Source: Bigelowiella natans CCMP2755
Lineage: Eukaryota; Cercozoa; Chlorarachniophyceae
Assembly (NCBI GenBank): GCA_000320545.1
Contig: ADNK01002346.1
Span: 60,489 to 124,488 of the forward strand
DNA length: 64,000 nt
Reading direction: 5' to 3'
Below are positions 53,905 to 64,000 of this stretch, one piece after another. Under the pieces are notes generated by a model. The model had not been told where the DNA came from. It did no database searches and saw only the letters and a list, made by a program, of their open reading frames with translations. Both the position numbers and the translations under genes were made by a program. Position 1 is the stretch's first letter. Each line of letters starts with the position of its first letter.

Positions 53905-54440
53905 TTCCAGCGCATCTGTGGATTTGCCGAATATGCGAGACAGGTGAGTGTGAGTGAAGTTCGTTGCAAAAATCCAAGTTCAGCGTCTTGATTGAGCTTA
54001 TCATAATATTCTTGATATATTATGTAGAGAATGGCCTTCGTCGTGAGGTTTGCTACAACTGCAAAAGACCGAAACCTACGGTAGCATTATGAGAGGCATT
54101 CATATGGCTACTAAGCAAAGTTCATATAAATAGTACATGCACAAACATAACACAGACTCACTGAAAGCTATAACATCTTCGTTCTGTGTCTCTTACCTCC
54201 ATACCGAACAGGCTGCTCAAAAGAAAAGGCAACAGAAGTCACAGGAAAAGCACAATAAGGTTGATTACTTTTACACGTCTACCACGATATATATTGGTCA
54301 ATCCAATCTGTAACATGGAGGCAGATTTTGAACTGTAATTTATTGCTAACAATAAAAGAGTAATAGAGAACTGTCAATTAAACATACCCACACACACACA
54401 CACACACAACACATATACACAAACGATAATAAAATCAATA

Positions 54441-54474
<34 letters not shown>

Positions 54475-54580
54475 GTTAATGTGACCTCCTCCTAGATTGT
54501 AGTCGCAAAGAGAAAGGCTTTTCTTCTCAAGTTGGCATCTTTAGCACTTGCCAAGGTCGGCTTCGTTCCCGTCAGATTAA

Positions 54581-54618
<38 letters not shown>

Positions 54619-54815
54619 TCTATCAACGTTCATTACGTGACCTCCTCCTTCTCTTTTGCATAATCACCATTATAGGTGAGAATAAATGCAAAAGCTACTC
54701 TCCAAGACTTTGGCCAGGCTGCTCGGATAGTCACGGAATTGTAATATTGCGATATGAGGGTGGGGGAGAGGGGTGTGGCTACATGCATATTTATATCAAG
54801 TCTACTCTTATTATA

Positions 54816-54888
<73 letters not shown>

Positions 54889-55441
54889 GATATCAAGCAC
54901 AGAACTTGCCGCAACCTCCTCCCTCCCGAATAAAGAGAGTTGGAAATCAAGAGGAAAAGAAATCTTTATACTGCGCGGTGACAGCATATCTTGTAGAATC
55001 ATTGTTTAGAATTATATGCTTCTATACGTGTGTGTACGTGTTGTGCTTGCATATTTGGATCGATGTTGCATACTAGTCCCCATCATTGTTGTATACTATG
55101 GTTGATAATTATGCATCAGGTTTGCTATGATAAGTTCTCTGAAAAGTCCTCTGGAAAGACTCGACGTCACAACTGTGGAAAGTAGTGCTAGTAGTTGGAA
55201 GTAGTTGCATATAGGTAGCAGCAGCAGCAGCAGGAAGAGGAGGAGGAGGAGGAGGACGAGGAGGAGAGCATTGAAGCAGATAGTACAAGCAATTATTGTG
55301 TGATGATGTTGCTGCTGCATATATGGACAAGCAGATGCGGGCACTGTGATATTTGCTCCGAGTGCTTTGCGGATTATGTCAAGATCAGGGTTGTTGAGAG
55401 TACAGAATGCAGACGATAGATGCAGTCATATGTGTGTGTGT

Positions 55442-55479
<38 letters not shown>

Positions 55480-55526
55480 ACGTGTACATGAAGCTAATCC
55501 TGAATAACGACACCTTTTTTTTTGTT

Positions 55527-55558
<32 letters not shown>

Positions 55559-56291
55559 AAGAGAGAGAGATATGATTCCTTCGCTATATACAAGTACCAC
55601 TGCCTCGTAGTTGAGTAGTTGTTGGTGCTCTTATTTCCATATCCTATGACTAACCAGTGTTTTCGTGTGTTTTCTTCTTCTCTTACTATTCATCTGCATA
55701 TAGGTCGATGATGACGATGTCATTCCGTATATTCCCTGTCCGACCCCTGACTGCCAGAACCCGGTAGTAGTATAACAACAGCAACAACAATAATAACAAC
55801 AAAAACTCTTTGCTACATCTCATATTTGAAGCTCTAATTTTCTTCTTCACTGAGAGCTTAATCGTTGGGGTTGTTGTGTTTGAACCATGCTGACAGGTCT
55901 CAGCCAAGGCAATTACATCGTACGTTCAAAGGGGGGGGGGGGGGGCACACCGCACTGCAGAAGAAGAAAAAGAAGAAGAAGAAGATGATAATGATATTAT
56001 TATTATTAAAATAAAATGGCTATATCTTCCCAATTGTCGTTTTACTTCTTCGCATCAGAGCTTGGTTAGCTTGCTCAACTTTGCTTAGATTGTCCGTGAC
56101 GATGCTGCAGGTATTTATTGTGTCTTGCAAATGCCATCTTTTTGCACGAATCAAACAGCACGTAGTAGCATCAAATTGGAGACGTTTTATCTCTCCCTCT
56201 ACACTTCTGATTGCATGCACGAAACAGCAATATCAGCAATGGTGCTATCCTTTTCCCGTTGTGTCTACATTGAATTTTCGTTGTTATGATT

Positions 56292-56323
<32 letters not shown>

Positions 56324-56564
56324 AATGATCATCATAATCTTGCAAGAGGCAGCTCATGAGCACAGGGTATTGGGTTGTCTGCAAGAATCATAGCAAATTT
56401 CTCTTCGGGTGACGTTTATCAACTGAGTATACGTGTTTGCATTTGTAGTAAAAAGCATAATGCGGTGACATCATTATTTATAATTATCTTAGGGAAGCAT
56501 GCCCTTTTGGCTTTATTGTTGAAAAGGTACTGCAATGTACCACATCATCATATATATATATAAT

Positions 56565-56595
<31 letters not shown>

Positions 56596-56611
56596 CATAT
56601 ATATATATAAT

Positions 56612-56657
<46 letters not shown>

Positions 56658-57308
56658 TATGTGTGTGTGTGGATATGCGGCTGCCATGTAAACTTCGAAA
56701 AGCAGCCACTTTCGGGTCGCTGCTGATAGTATTTGACGTTTGTCGTAACGTTGTTTGCATTGAATTCAAAGGAAGGGGGAGAGGGGAAGGAGCAGTGCTG
56801 CAAGGTGTGTCTGATGTCGCAAAAGGTAGAGCCAAAGACAGAAAAATCAGAGAGGGGGGGGGGGGAGGAGGAGGAACAATATGTGTTGTTGTGAAAAACG
56901 GACTTTGATATCGAGGATTTGGTGCTTGTGGACGATTCCCATTCTTCCATATGTGTGCGGAATGTTTGTGTGAATGTCATATTTGCTTCATTTTTAACCC
57001 CCCCCCCCCTCCCCAGGATTCGATAAGATGCTGATAATTTCAGGTTGTCAGACAAAAAAATGTGTCTGAGGTGGCACTGACTGATATGATTGCAGACGGA
57101 ATACTTCGGTTTGTGTTGGAAATAGCATAAATGATGATGATGATGACGATGGTGATGATGATGATGATGGTTGTGGTTGAAGGAAAGGCAAGTTGCGGAT
57201 TTTTTTTGTTTTTTTTCCTTCTTCATTATCATTATAGCTATCTGATAAGAATTGAAATTATTCTTTTTGTTGTCTTTCTCCCCTCCCCCCCTTCCCCCCC
57301 TTCCTCCC

Positions 57309-57359
<51 letters not shown>

Positions 57360-57452
57360 TATACATCTAGTCCTTGTCCACAGTGCCGCACGTACCAGCT
57401 TAAAGATAAAGGCGTCTGCAACGTGATTCAATGCCCAGGGTAATAACATCGA

Positions 57453-57490
<38 letters not shown>

Positions 57491-57964
57491 TGTGTGTGTG
57501 TCACAAAACCAACGAGCAGCTGACAAATCCTATGCTCATCCTCTTCTCCTGTCTATCACAATGATCAGGTGCTCTATATGGTGGAATTGGAGAACAAAAG
57601 CAACGTTAGTAGCAGAAAGATATAATTCCTGATGATGCTAAGATACGGCGACTCAATCGTGCATGATTATTATCATCATTACATGATGAGCTTTTCACAC
57701 ATCAGCAGTTGTGTCCATTGCAATATGTGACCGAAAATAAAAAGTTTATTTCAGAAATCCTTCGACTGTGCTGTATCTGTCGCACACATCATCTTAGCTA
57801 ATTGCTGAAGCCTATTGCTTCTCTCACTATCATGATTGGGACTTACCCCCCCCTAAGCATATCGATGCGTGTTGCTGCTTAGGGGTCCTACCTCTCGATC
57901 ACTCAAGCTAAAAGCACGTTCCAACGGCACCCTTGTAAGAGATAATATATTAATTTATACACAC

Positions 57965-58010
<46 letters not shown>

Positions 58011-58531
58011 GAGAGATATAGAGAGAATTTGAGAGCGAATGCAGATAGATTACCACAGACTTTGAACATATAGCACGCGTTCTTGTTACCATTTTGATTC
58101 AATAACACTCACGGAAATCTTTCAATTTGTTCTCCAAACGCACAGTCCAGAATGAATGGGTTGATACAGTTATTGATCGTTAAGCATCTATCCCTATCCT
58201 CTCCGTTGTTTCTTAATCTATGCTATTACTATCATCCCTAACCGTCATTACCATCATCATCATCACCATTCATTGTAGTGGGAACCTGGTGAGCTAGAGT
58301 ACCAGCAGCAGCTGGAACGCACGGTACTTCAGAACGATTATTACACAATGATAATTTATTCTTATATGAATGCTACGTGATCAATGATGTCGATCTGTGT
58401 GTCGGCATTGGCCATCGATAACATCTTGTTGTTAGGATCCAGCTGCGTTTCAACGGTTATTGGAGCAGAATGGGGTCGCGTACGATCCCAACTATCAAAG
58501 AGGAGGTGGGGCGGGGGCGGGGGGATTTTAA
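53905..58531 (+). CDS. RBR-type E3 ubiquitin ligase-like protein
   Basis: Assembled from small exons in consistent phase over most of its length. The N-terminal part has a possible zinc finger (VCYNCKRPKP, about 54.03 kb). A basic helical stretch follows (AAQKKRQQKSQEKHNK, KAFLLKLASLALAK, VRINAKATLQDFGQAARIV; 54.2-54.72 kb). A RING1-like segment is split over two exons (55.12-55.19 and 55.34-55.39 kb) and reads RRHNCGKCGHCDICSECFA. An IBR-like CPTPDC lies at 55.74 kb. A RING2-like CPQCRTYQLKDKGVCNVIQC lies at 57.38 kb. The Cys in GVCN is at the position that accepts ubiquitin in RBR ligases. The last exon (about 58.44 kb) ends in a Gly-rich tail at 58531. The region between 55.9 and 57.37 kb is poorly resolved, and the start is not fixed. 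The final Cys pair of RING2 is not evident (CSIWWNW). Confidence 0.55.
54444..54886. repeat. cluster of (GT)n and (TA)n microsatellites in RBR-like introns
   Basis: GT at about 54444-54473, TA at about 54583-54615, and compound TA-GT at about 54820-54886, in three successive introns. Exons of about 50-70 bases lie between them. Confidence 0.85.
56550..56665. repeat. long (TA)n repeat block in RBR-like intron
   Basis: TA runs with ATTATATATACAT interruptions that occur twice, giving a roughly 55-base higher-order duplication, ending in GT repeats. Confidence 0.85.
57309..57358. repeat. (CT)n microsatellite before the RING2 exon
   Basis: A polypyrimidine repeat that ends about 12 bases before the acceptor AG at about 57370. 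Confidence 0.9.
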
Positions 58532-58559
58532 TCATTAACTACTGCGTGCTCAAAAGCAT

Positions 58560-59250
58560 ACTATCTGGCTATATGGAGAACAAATGTGGGAAAGGACACT
58601 AGCATTCACCTTGTCATCATGTTGTGTCATCGCATGTTTAGCAGCGCCTATATGCACGCATGTAATGCATAGCTAATGATGCGTCGTATCCACAACCCGC
58701 ATAGAATGGCACGTATCGTAAACGATAATGATTATGATGTTACGCAGCCGTCAGGCACGTCATGTAAACAAAGCGCATGCGAGCATGCTATGACCCTTAT
58801 TTTTAATTCAATTGACAATATTGTTTCTACTATGTACGTTCTAGCGTTGTCTGCATGTCTGCATCCGCCATGGGCGTGAGTGTTGTGCCATCTTCGCCCC
58901 TATCGACAGCACATGCATTAATGATTGTGTCCGTGCGACACACGCCTACGCACACATACATACACATTTAGATATTAGCGTCAGCATGCATTATGGCAAA
59001 TGCGTATATGAGTACATATAGCTAATAAAATCAACGTACAAAGCGCGACTTGTCATCGCATCGCATGCGTAAGATAACTAGATGTGCATGCATGCATTGA
59101 CACTGCCGATTTATCTAGAGATGCCCACATTGTATCGAACACGAAATGATTCATGATGAGAAATTCCATCATTGTGTCGGCATATACTTTTGAACAGTCT
59201 GCGTAATGATTGCCCTTTGCTGCATCACTAACTTACCAAAAGCATAGCTA
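58560..59250. repeat. palindrome-rich 3' spacer island 7 (convergent)
   Basis: Lies between the 3' ends of the RBR-like (+) and deoxyribosyltransferase-like (-) genes. It shows GCATGC, TGCATGCATG and CATGCG words and short palindromes, though fewer CTAG runs than island 1. The short frame at 58676-58879 has no signature. Confidence 0.55.
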
Positions 59251-59251
59251 T

Positions 59252-62200
59252 TTATCTAAAAATTGCAGCGCGGCTCAGACGAACAACTTCATCGAGTCCG
59301 TCATTTATGTTTTTGAAGAGCGGAACGCCGTACCGTCTCGCAGTATCGAAAGCATATGCTCGTCCTGTTAACATCATGGACAAACTTGATTACTTTGATG
59401 ATATTTTTGATGATATGTGCGAACGCAAACAGTCAGTTCATGATCGCACTCATTGTTTCTGATGCTATCGCGGAGTACAATTCGTTGGAAAACACGGAAT
59501 CACAAATCAAGCACGGTCGCTTCGGAAACCATTTTCGGCGACCACTTCCCCCCACCACTCCACCACCACAAGAGAAATATTACCTCTATTCAGATCTTTC
59601 CTCACAGCAGGTTCAAGCTCTTTAGCTTTCTGGCTATTCTCATCTATCAACTGTATAACCGCAACCAGTTGTCTTCCTGCAGTAGCGAGCTCCACTACCT
59701 CCAACATGGACGCTACAGCATTCGTCTTATTATCTATCACAAAGAAGAGAATTCCAGCTGTTTCCTTTTCTTTGGCTTCTATTTCTACCAAATCAGGTGT
59801 CCATTCATCCACCTAGCAACAATATAAGCATGTGATTCGAAGCAAGAAAGATCGACGTAAGAGAAAGCACCCGACCCGACCGCATCCCTCCAAGCTTACC
59901 AGAACACGCACACACACGCGCGCGCGCGCGCACACACACACGGCTTTGGCCACAGCATAATCAAAGGCATTCTGGGTACTACCTGTGGATTGTAGTATGG
60001 TATATGACATTGCTTGAGCTTTGGTATAGCAATGTCTTTTCTCCAAGTTGTGGGATTGCAGCTTCCTATTGATGATGATGATGATGGTGATGATGGTGAT
60101 GATCCTCGTGATTAGTTAGTACTCTTCAATAAGTATTTTGGCATCATAATAGCATTGGAGATTCATTTTATCATTCACACACAATATAAGGCGGAGTTGC
60201 GAACAGACAGAAATCAACCACCTCCAAGGAAGACTTTTCTCTTGCTCGCATTCATTGCCAGACTATGTCGTCTCTTGGGATATTTCATGTTCAGCTTTCG
60301 CATCCAGGAACGTATTTGTGAGATTCCGGCGACCATCTTCATTTTCTGAATATTGGGACATAATAATAATATCACCGCCAAGAAATGCACTCTGTTCTCT
60401 CTCATATATATAGATATGCGGTTGCATATCCACCAAATATAAAATCTTTCAGCATCAAGTTCCGTGAAGAAACGTTGTAGTCACGACACCTGTCTGGCCA
60501 CACGCTTCTCGTAGCCAGAGCCATCTTTCTGATCTTCCATCAGCTGTTTTATGTCCTATATATGGCATTTGAATTAGTCATATTATCATCGCAAAATTCT
60601 CCTAATATAGCTTCTTTCCCTTTACTAAAGTATTTTATGGTATCTATCACCCATCCGGCAAATCCAGCAGGTGTTTCTGTTTCCGCTCTTGCATAAACAA
60701 CTTGCGACTTCACTCTGTTAGCGCCTATTTTATGATCGATGGAGACAACACCATTTTTAATACCCAATGAAATGATTTGCTTATTTCTAAGGACGAAAAT
60801 TGCTGATGTATTTTGTGGGATGTTAGCTTGGTATTCTGAAATTACCATCTTCTCCGATCCATGCGTATATAACGTTCCATGCCTATAAATAGCACATATA
60901 GGTTTTCTTCTTTCAAGCTTATAGGTTTGGCATGGAGAAATAAAAAATGACAAAATCTATATTTATGATCATATGCAAAACTACTATTCTCTGTGCCACA
61001 TTCTATCTTACCCTTTCTCTCACAGCTTTCGAAACATCCTCATTAAGAGCCGTCGTCAAGGCTTGCTGAACCTAGGTGTAGCGAAGATGATGAGCCATTG
61101 AGGGCAGAATGATCTTGCAGCATTCTCTATCTAAACACCCAAATCGAGCATATTAAGGAGTCGTTTTTACCTCTGAGAAGGTGCCGGCGGTCTCTCCTTT
61201 TCCATCTCCAGCAAAAACCTTCAAGTATGCAGTGTTACATTCGTAAGAATAAATGAGAGCGCGAGTAAGAAGAGAGGGAAGTGAGGGGACCGTGTTTTTG
61301 TTAGCATAAAGACAGCACTACACACACCACCACCGCTGCATTATTGATCTTTGCCTCTTTTTACCCGCTCTTGAATTCTATCGAGGTTTTTGAGTTTCGC
61401 CTTCAGTTTATTGGCCTTCTTCTTTTGGAACTCTACATATCCCTCGTCGATCTTCCGGAAGAAATTATTTCTAAAAGCTCCGAATATAGAGCACACGTAT
61501 GTTACGACTGTGATGAAGGAAATCCTGAGTACGCTAGATCCATGTGCCTGATTGGAAAACAAATGTAGCTTTTCAGATAAACATTTGACTGTGATTTACT
61601 TCGTACGGGTTGTTGTCAACGAGTGGTACTGATTTAGAATTTCATCGTAGTACCCAATCTCCAAAGGGAAGGCTGCACAATTGAATGATGAGCGCCAAGG
61701 TGTTTCCAATCTGCGTGCAATACAATGCAACAATTGGTGGTGACGATGCTATTCAGTACGTTATAGCGTTTGTGGAGATGTTGGTAGAGCTCACATACCC
61801 CTGTTTGATATTCGCCGGCTCCGAAGAACAATGGCATGAAGAGGTACAAGTTGACTATCTGTAGCATTATTGTAAAAGAGATTATTCTTCAAAGGGAAGA
61901 TGGAACGGTGCTGTGGTTTCTGTTTATGTATTTAACGAGATAATCCAAGTTACCATCATCATTATCACCAATATCATCATCACCATCATCATCATCATCT
62001 AATGTGCTGTTGTTTCACCATAGGCTCAGTAGCATCGTAGCAAGCCCATGACTGCTCGTCCTCAACCGTTGTACATGATTCTTGTGTCAGCTGGGGGAAG
62101 GAAAATAACAACACTTAACAACACTGAAGCAAATTTATATTTGTATCATCAGGCCAACAACAATCAGCACAGCATCCACCCCCCCACCCCACCATTCCCT

Positions 62201-63590
62201 ACTTACCGTCAGGCAGCATACTACGATAGCAGCGGCTACTACGATAAAACCTGAGGATGTACCCAAAGTAAGCAACATTAGCCTCAATATGTGTGAGAAT
62301 AGTTGATCAAATACACGCTCTTGCCTCTCTCTCCCTCCCTCCCTTGCGCCACCCATGTTGTATCTTACATAGTACTGAGTCCCAGATCCGGTCATAAAGA
62401 GGCGGGTAGGCGTATGATAGAATGAACATCGCCAGACAGGGACAAATAATCAGGACGTACAATAACACCTAGTGATTGGCAATGTAGAAAACTCTTAGAC
62501 CGATGACGATGAAACTTTGAAATGGCGTCGTTACTTGCAAGCTAATGTGCTGGTCACTTATGTTCCAATACCACGATATAGAGAGCATCAGCCAGGAAAA
62601 ACTATATGAAATCAAGTCTCAGTGGTGACGACAAATGCAACGCAATGAGCAAAGAGGCAGAGAATCATTACAATGATATGAAGAAGAAGGGCTTTGAGTA
62701 CGTCCTATACTGCATCAATCGAAATTGTTCAATTTCCCCCGAGCTCTCAAACTGTTTATAAAATCAGGATATCATGATGAGCATTTGAAAGAATAAAGCC
62801 CACGAACTGAAGACCTTGATCTGTGTCTTTCTTTTCAGCCCCATAAAGCCTCCAGTGGAAGACAATAACATCATCTGCTCACACAGGAAGTTGTACATGC
62901 ACAATGTTATGCATAACCCATCATATTGTATATGAAGTACTTGCATTCATTACATGATCAACGGACTGCCATCGCACAAGGTTCTTGGGTTTGCTATTCC
63001 TTGCTTGTCGCGGTAATCTGGATGGACGCCTCTTCTTCATCTGCAAGGCTTTGCATTAGTTGATTGTTGGATGTGTTGTCATCATGCGCGGGATATCTAC
63101 CTCGGGTAGTGCGAAGGCTCTGTCACTTCTCTGTTGTCGTACAATCAACACCACAAAGAAATTAATAAGTACGTGCTAGTAAGCATCTTTGTGGGCGGAG
63201 CTCATGTACCGCGTCAGTCCTGCCAGGAGCTGCATTTGCGTTTCCAACATCTGATTTGCTATTTCTTTTGCTCGATTCTACAAGGGGTTGTCTGCTGTCC
63301 CGTGTTTTATTCACAGGAACGCCAATTACCGGAGATGAAGTTACACCAGGTCGTCCCTGAATAGTGGCAGCGGCAGTAGTGAAATCATAATCGTCTTATA
63401 TGCTAATTTAAGGTATCCGAGGATGATCACTCATAAATCTATGAATCTCAAATTTGTACAAATATGGTTGATAGTTTAAGGTGTTCCTTTCATTACCGTT
63501 GAATCTATTTCTCCGTTTACTGCATTAGGAATATTTACCTGCATTTAGGGGGGGAAAGAAGAGGAAGATGATGATGGCAACTCTTACATG

Positions 63591-63625
<35 letters not shown>

Positions 63626-64000
63626 TAGTTCCCATCAGTTCGATTCGGCACATAGGTCAAAACACACAGGGGCATTACTACCATCTGTGCAGAAGAAAGA
63701 GAGTACTCGCCTCAAATCAGAATTTATATTTCATAAAACAATGCTTTGAAGATTTTGAGGGGTTCACGTATAGATCAGGTCAGCAATATCCTCTTCATAC
63801 GATCCTTTTCATCTTCATCATCATCGTCACCCCTATCTAACAAGGAGCTTCATTGGTCGGAAGGGGAGGATGGGGCCAGTGCTTCACACACTTCGTGTTA
63901 TAATTTCAACTACTGTTTCCAAGAAGTTTCACCGATATATTTTTGACAGAAAGAACGCTGCATCCTCGGGGGTCAGCGTCAGTTTCATTCCCTCAGTTAC
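59252..64000 (-). CDS. polytopic membrane protein with C-terminal nucleoside 2-deoxyribosyltransferase-like domain (5' end outside window)
   Basis: Read right to left. It enters from the right edge (63951-64000, KLTLTPEDAAFFLSK). Small cytosolic-type exons follow, then one rich in Arg/Lys (about 62967-63045). Several membrane-helix exons come next (FFQMLIM; VLLYVLIICPCLAMFILSYA; FIVVAAAIVVCCL; LYLFMPLFFGAGE; GNTLALIIQLCSLPFG; SFITVVTYVCSIFGAF). A Lys-rich helical stretch follows (61372-61490). Then come short linkers, a beta-rich exon (about 60666-60919, ICAIYRHGTLYTHGSEK) and charged helices. The C-terminal domain (59252 to about 60063) reads GSCNPTTWRKDIAIP, HIPYYNPQ, GILFFVIDNKTNAVASM, AGRQLVAVIQL and DLNRGRAYAFDTARRYGVP. 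These fit the nucleoside 2-deoxyribosyltransferase-like family. Enzyme activity is unproven. Joining membrane segments and this domain into one gene is my inference from phase and strand. Confidence 0.65.

Noticed and set aside
60549-60953. A separate gene nested in an intron of the deoxyribosyltransferase-like gene
   Set aside because: The stretch fits as an ordinary exon (about 60666-60919) with phase-0 acceptor and donor, so it is counted in the host gene.

Overview
The window looks like nuclear DNA of a single-celled eukaryote. Most genes are split into many short exons with GT-AG introns of roughly 50-450 bases. Introns are packed with microsatellites (CA, GT, TA, CAT/GAT, TC, GGA). No bacterial operon signals are seen. 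Gene content (K+-type H+-pyrophosphatase, phenylalanine hydroxylase, CLU, RBR ligase, GPI-PLD-like protein, NOX-like oxidoreductase) fits a free-living protist, perhaps a stramenopile or another alga-related lineage. The sequence alone does not fix the lineage.

Layout, left to right: a doubtful small ORF on the minus strand (96-365); membrane H+-pyrophosphatase, 20 exons, + (1382-7025); a GPI-phospholipase-D-like enzyme, - (8422-15020); a DUF1348/SnoaL-like protein with a mitochondrial-type leader, + (15701-16523); a ferric-reductase/NADPH-oxidase-like membrane protein with two PB1-like modules in its middle, + (17905-24122); a DUF924-family protein, - (25217-26753); a membrane-anchored triple-KH RNA-binding protein, single exon, + (27439-29016); a very large CLU/TPR/UBA protein, - (30256 to about 39587); phenylalanine hydroxylase, 19 exons, + (40277-45241); a fatty-acid hydroxylase/sterol-desaturase family enzyme, - (46598-47694); a DNA cytosine-5 methyltransferase with a basic leader and a C-terminal membrane helix, + (49554-51633); an RBR-type ubiquitin-ligase-like protein, + (53905-58531); and a polytopic membrane protein ending in a nucleoside-deoxyribosyltransferase-like domain, - (59252 to beyond the right edge).

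The spacers show a striking order. Every resolved gene 3' end is followed by a 0.7-2.2 kb island rich in CTAG, GCATGC and TGCACG words and short palindromes. This holds for five convergent gene pairs and two tandem pairs. The divergent 5'-5' spacers (15.0-15.7, 26.8-27.4, 40.0-40.3 and 47.7-49.5 kb) lack them. This is the main non-coding pattern in the window.

The genes do not form one pathway. The most unusual ones are the oxidase-like protein carrying its own PB1-like modules, the membrane-tethered and possibly organelle-directed methyltransferase, the membrane-linked deoxyribosyltransferase-like protein, and the very long CLU protein. Exon joins were worked out by hand from splice signals, reading phase and family motifs. 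No alignment or transcript data were available.
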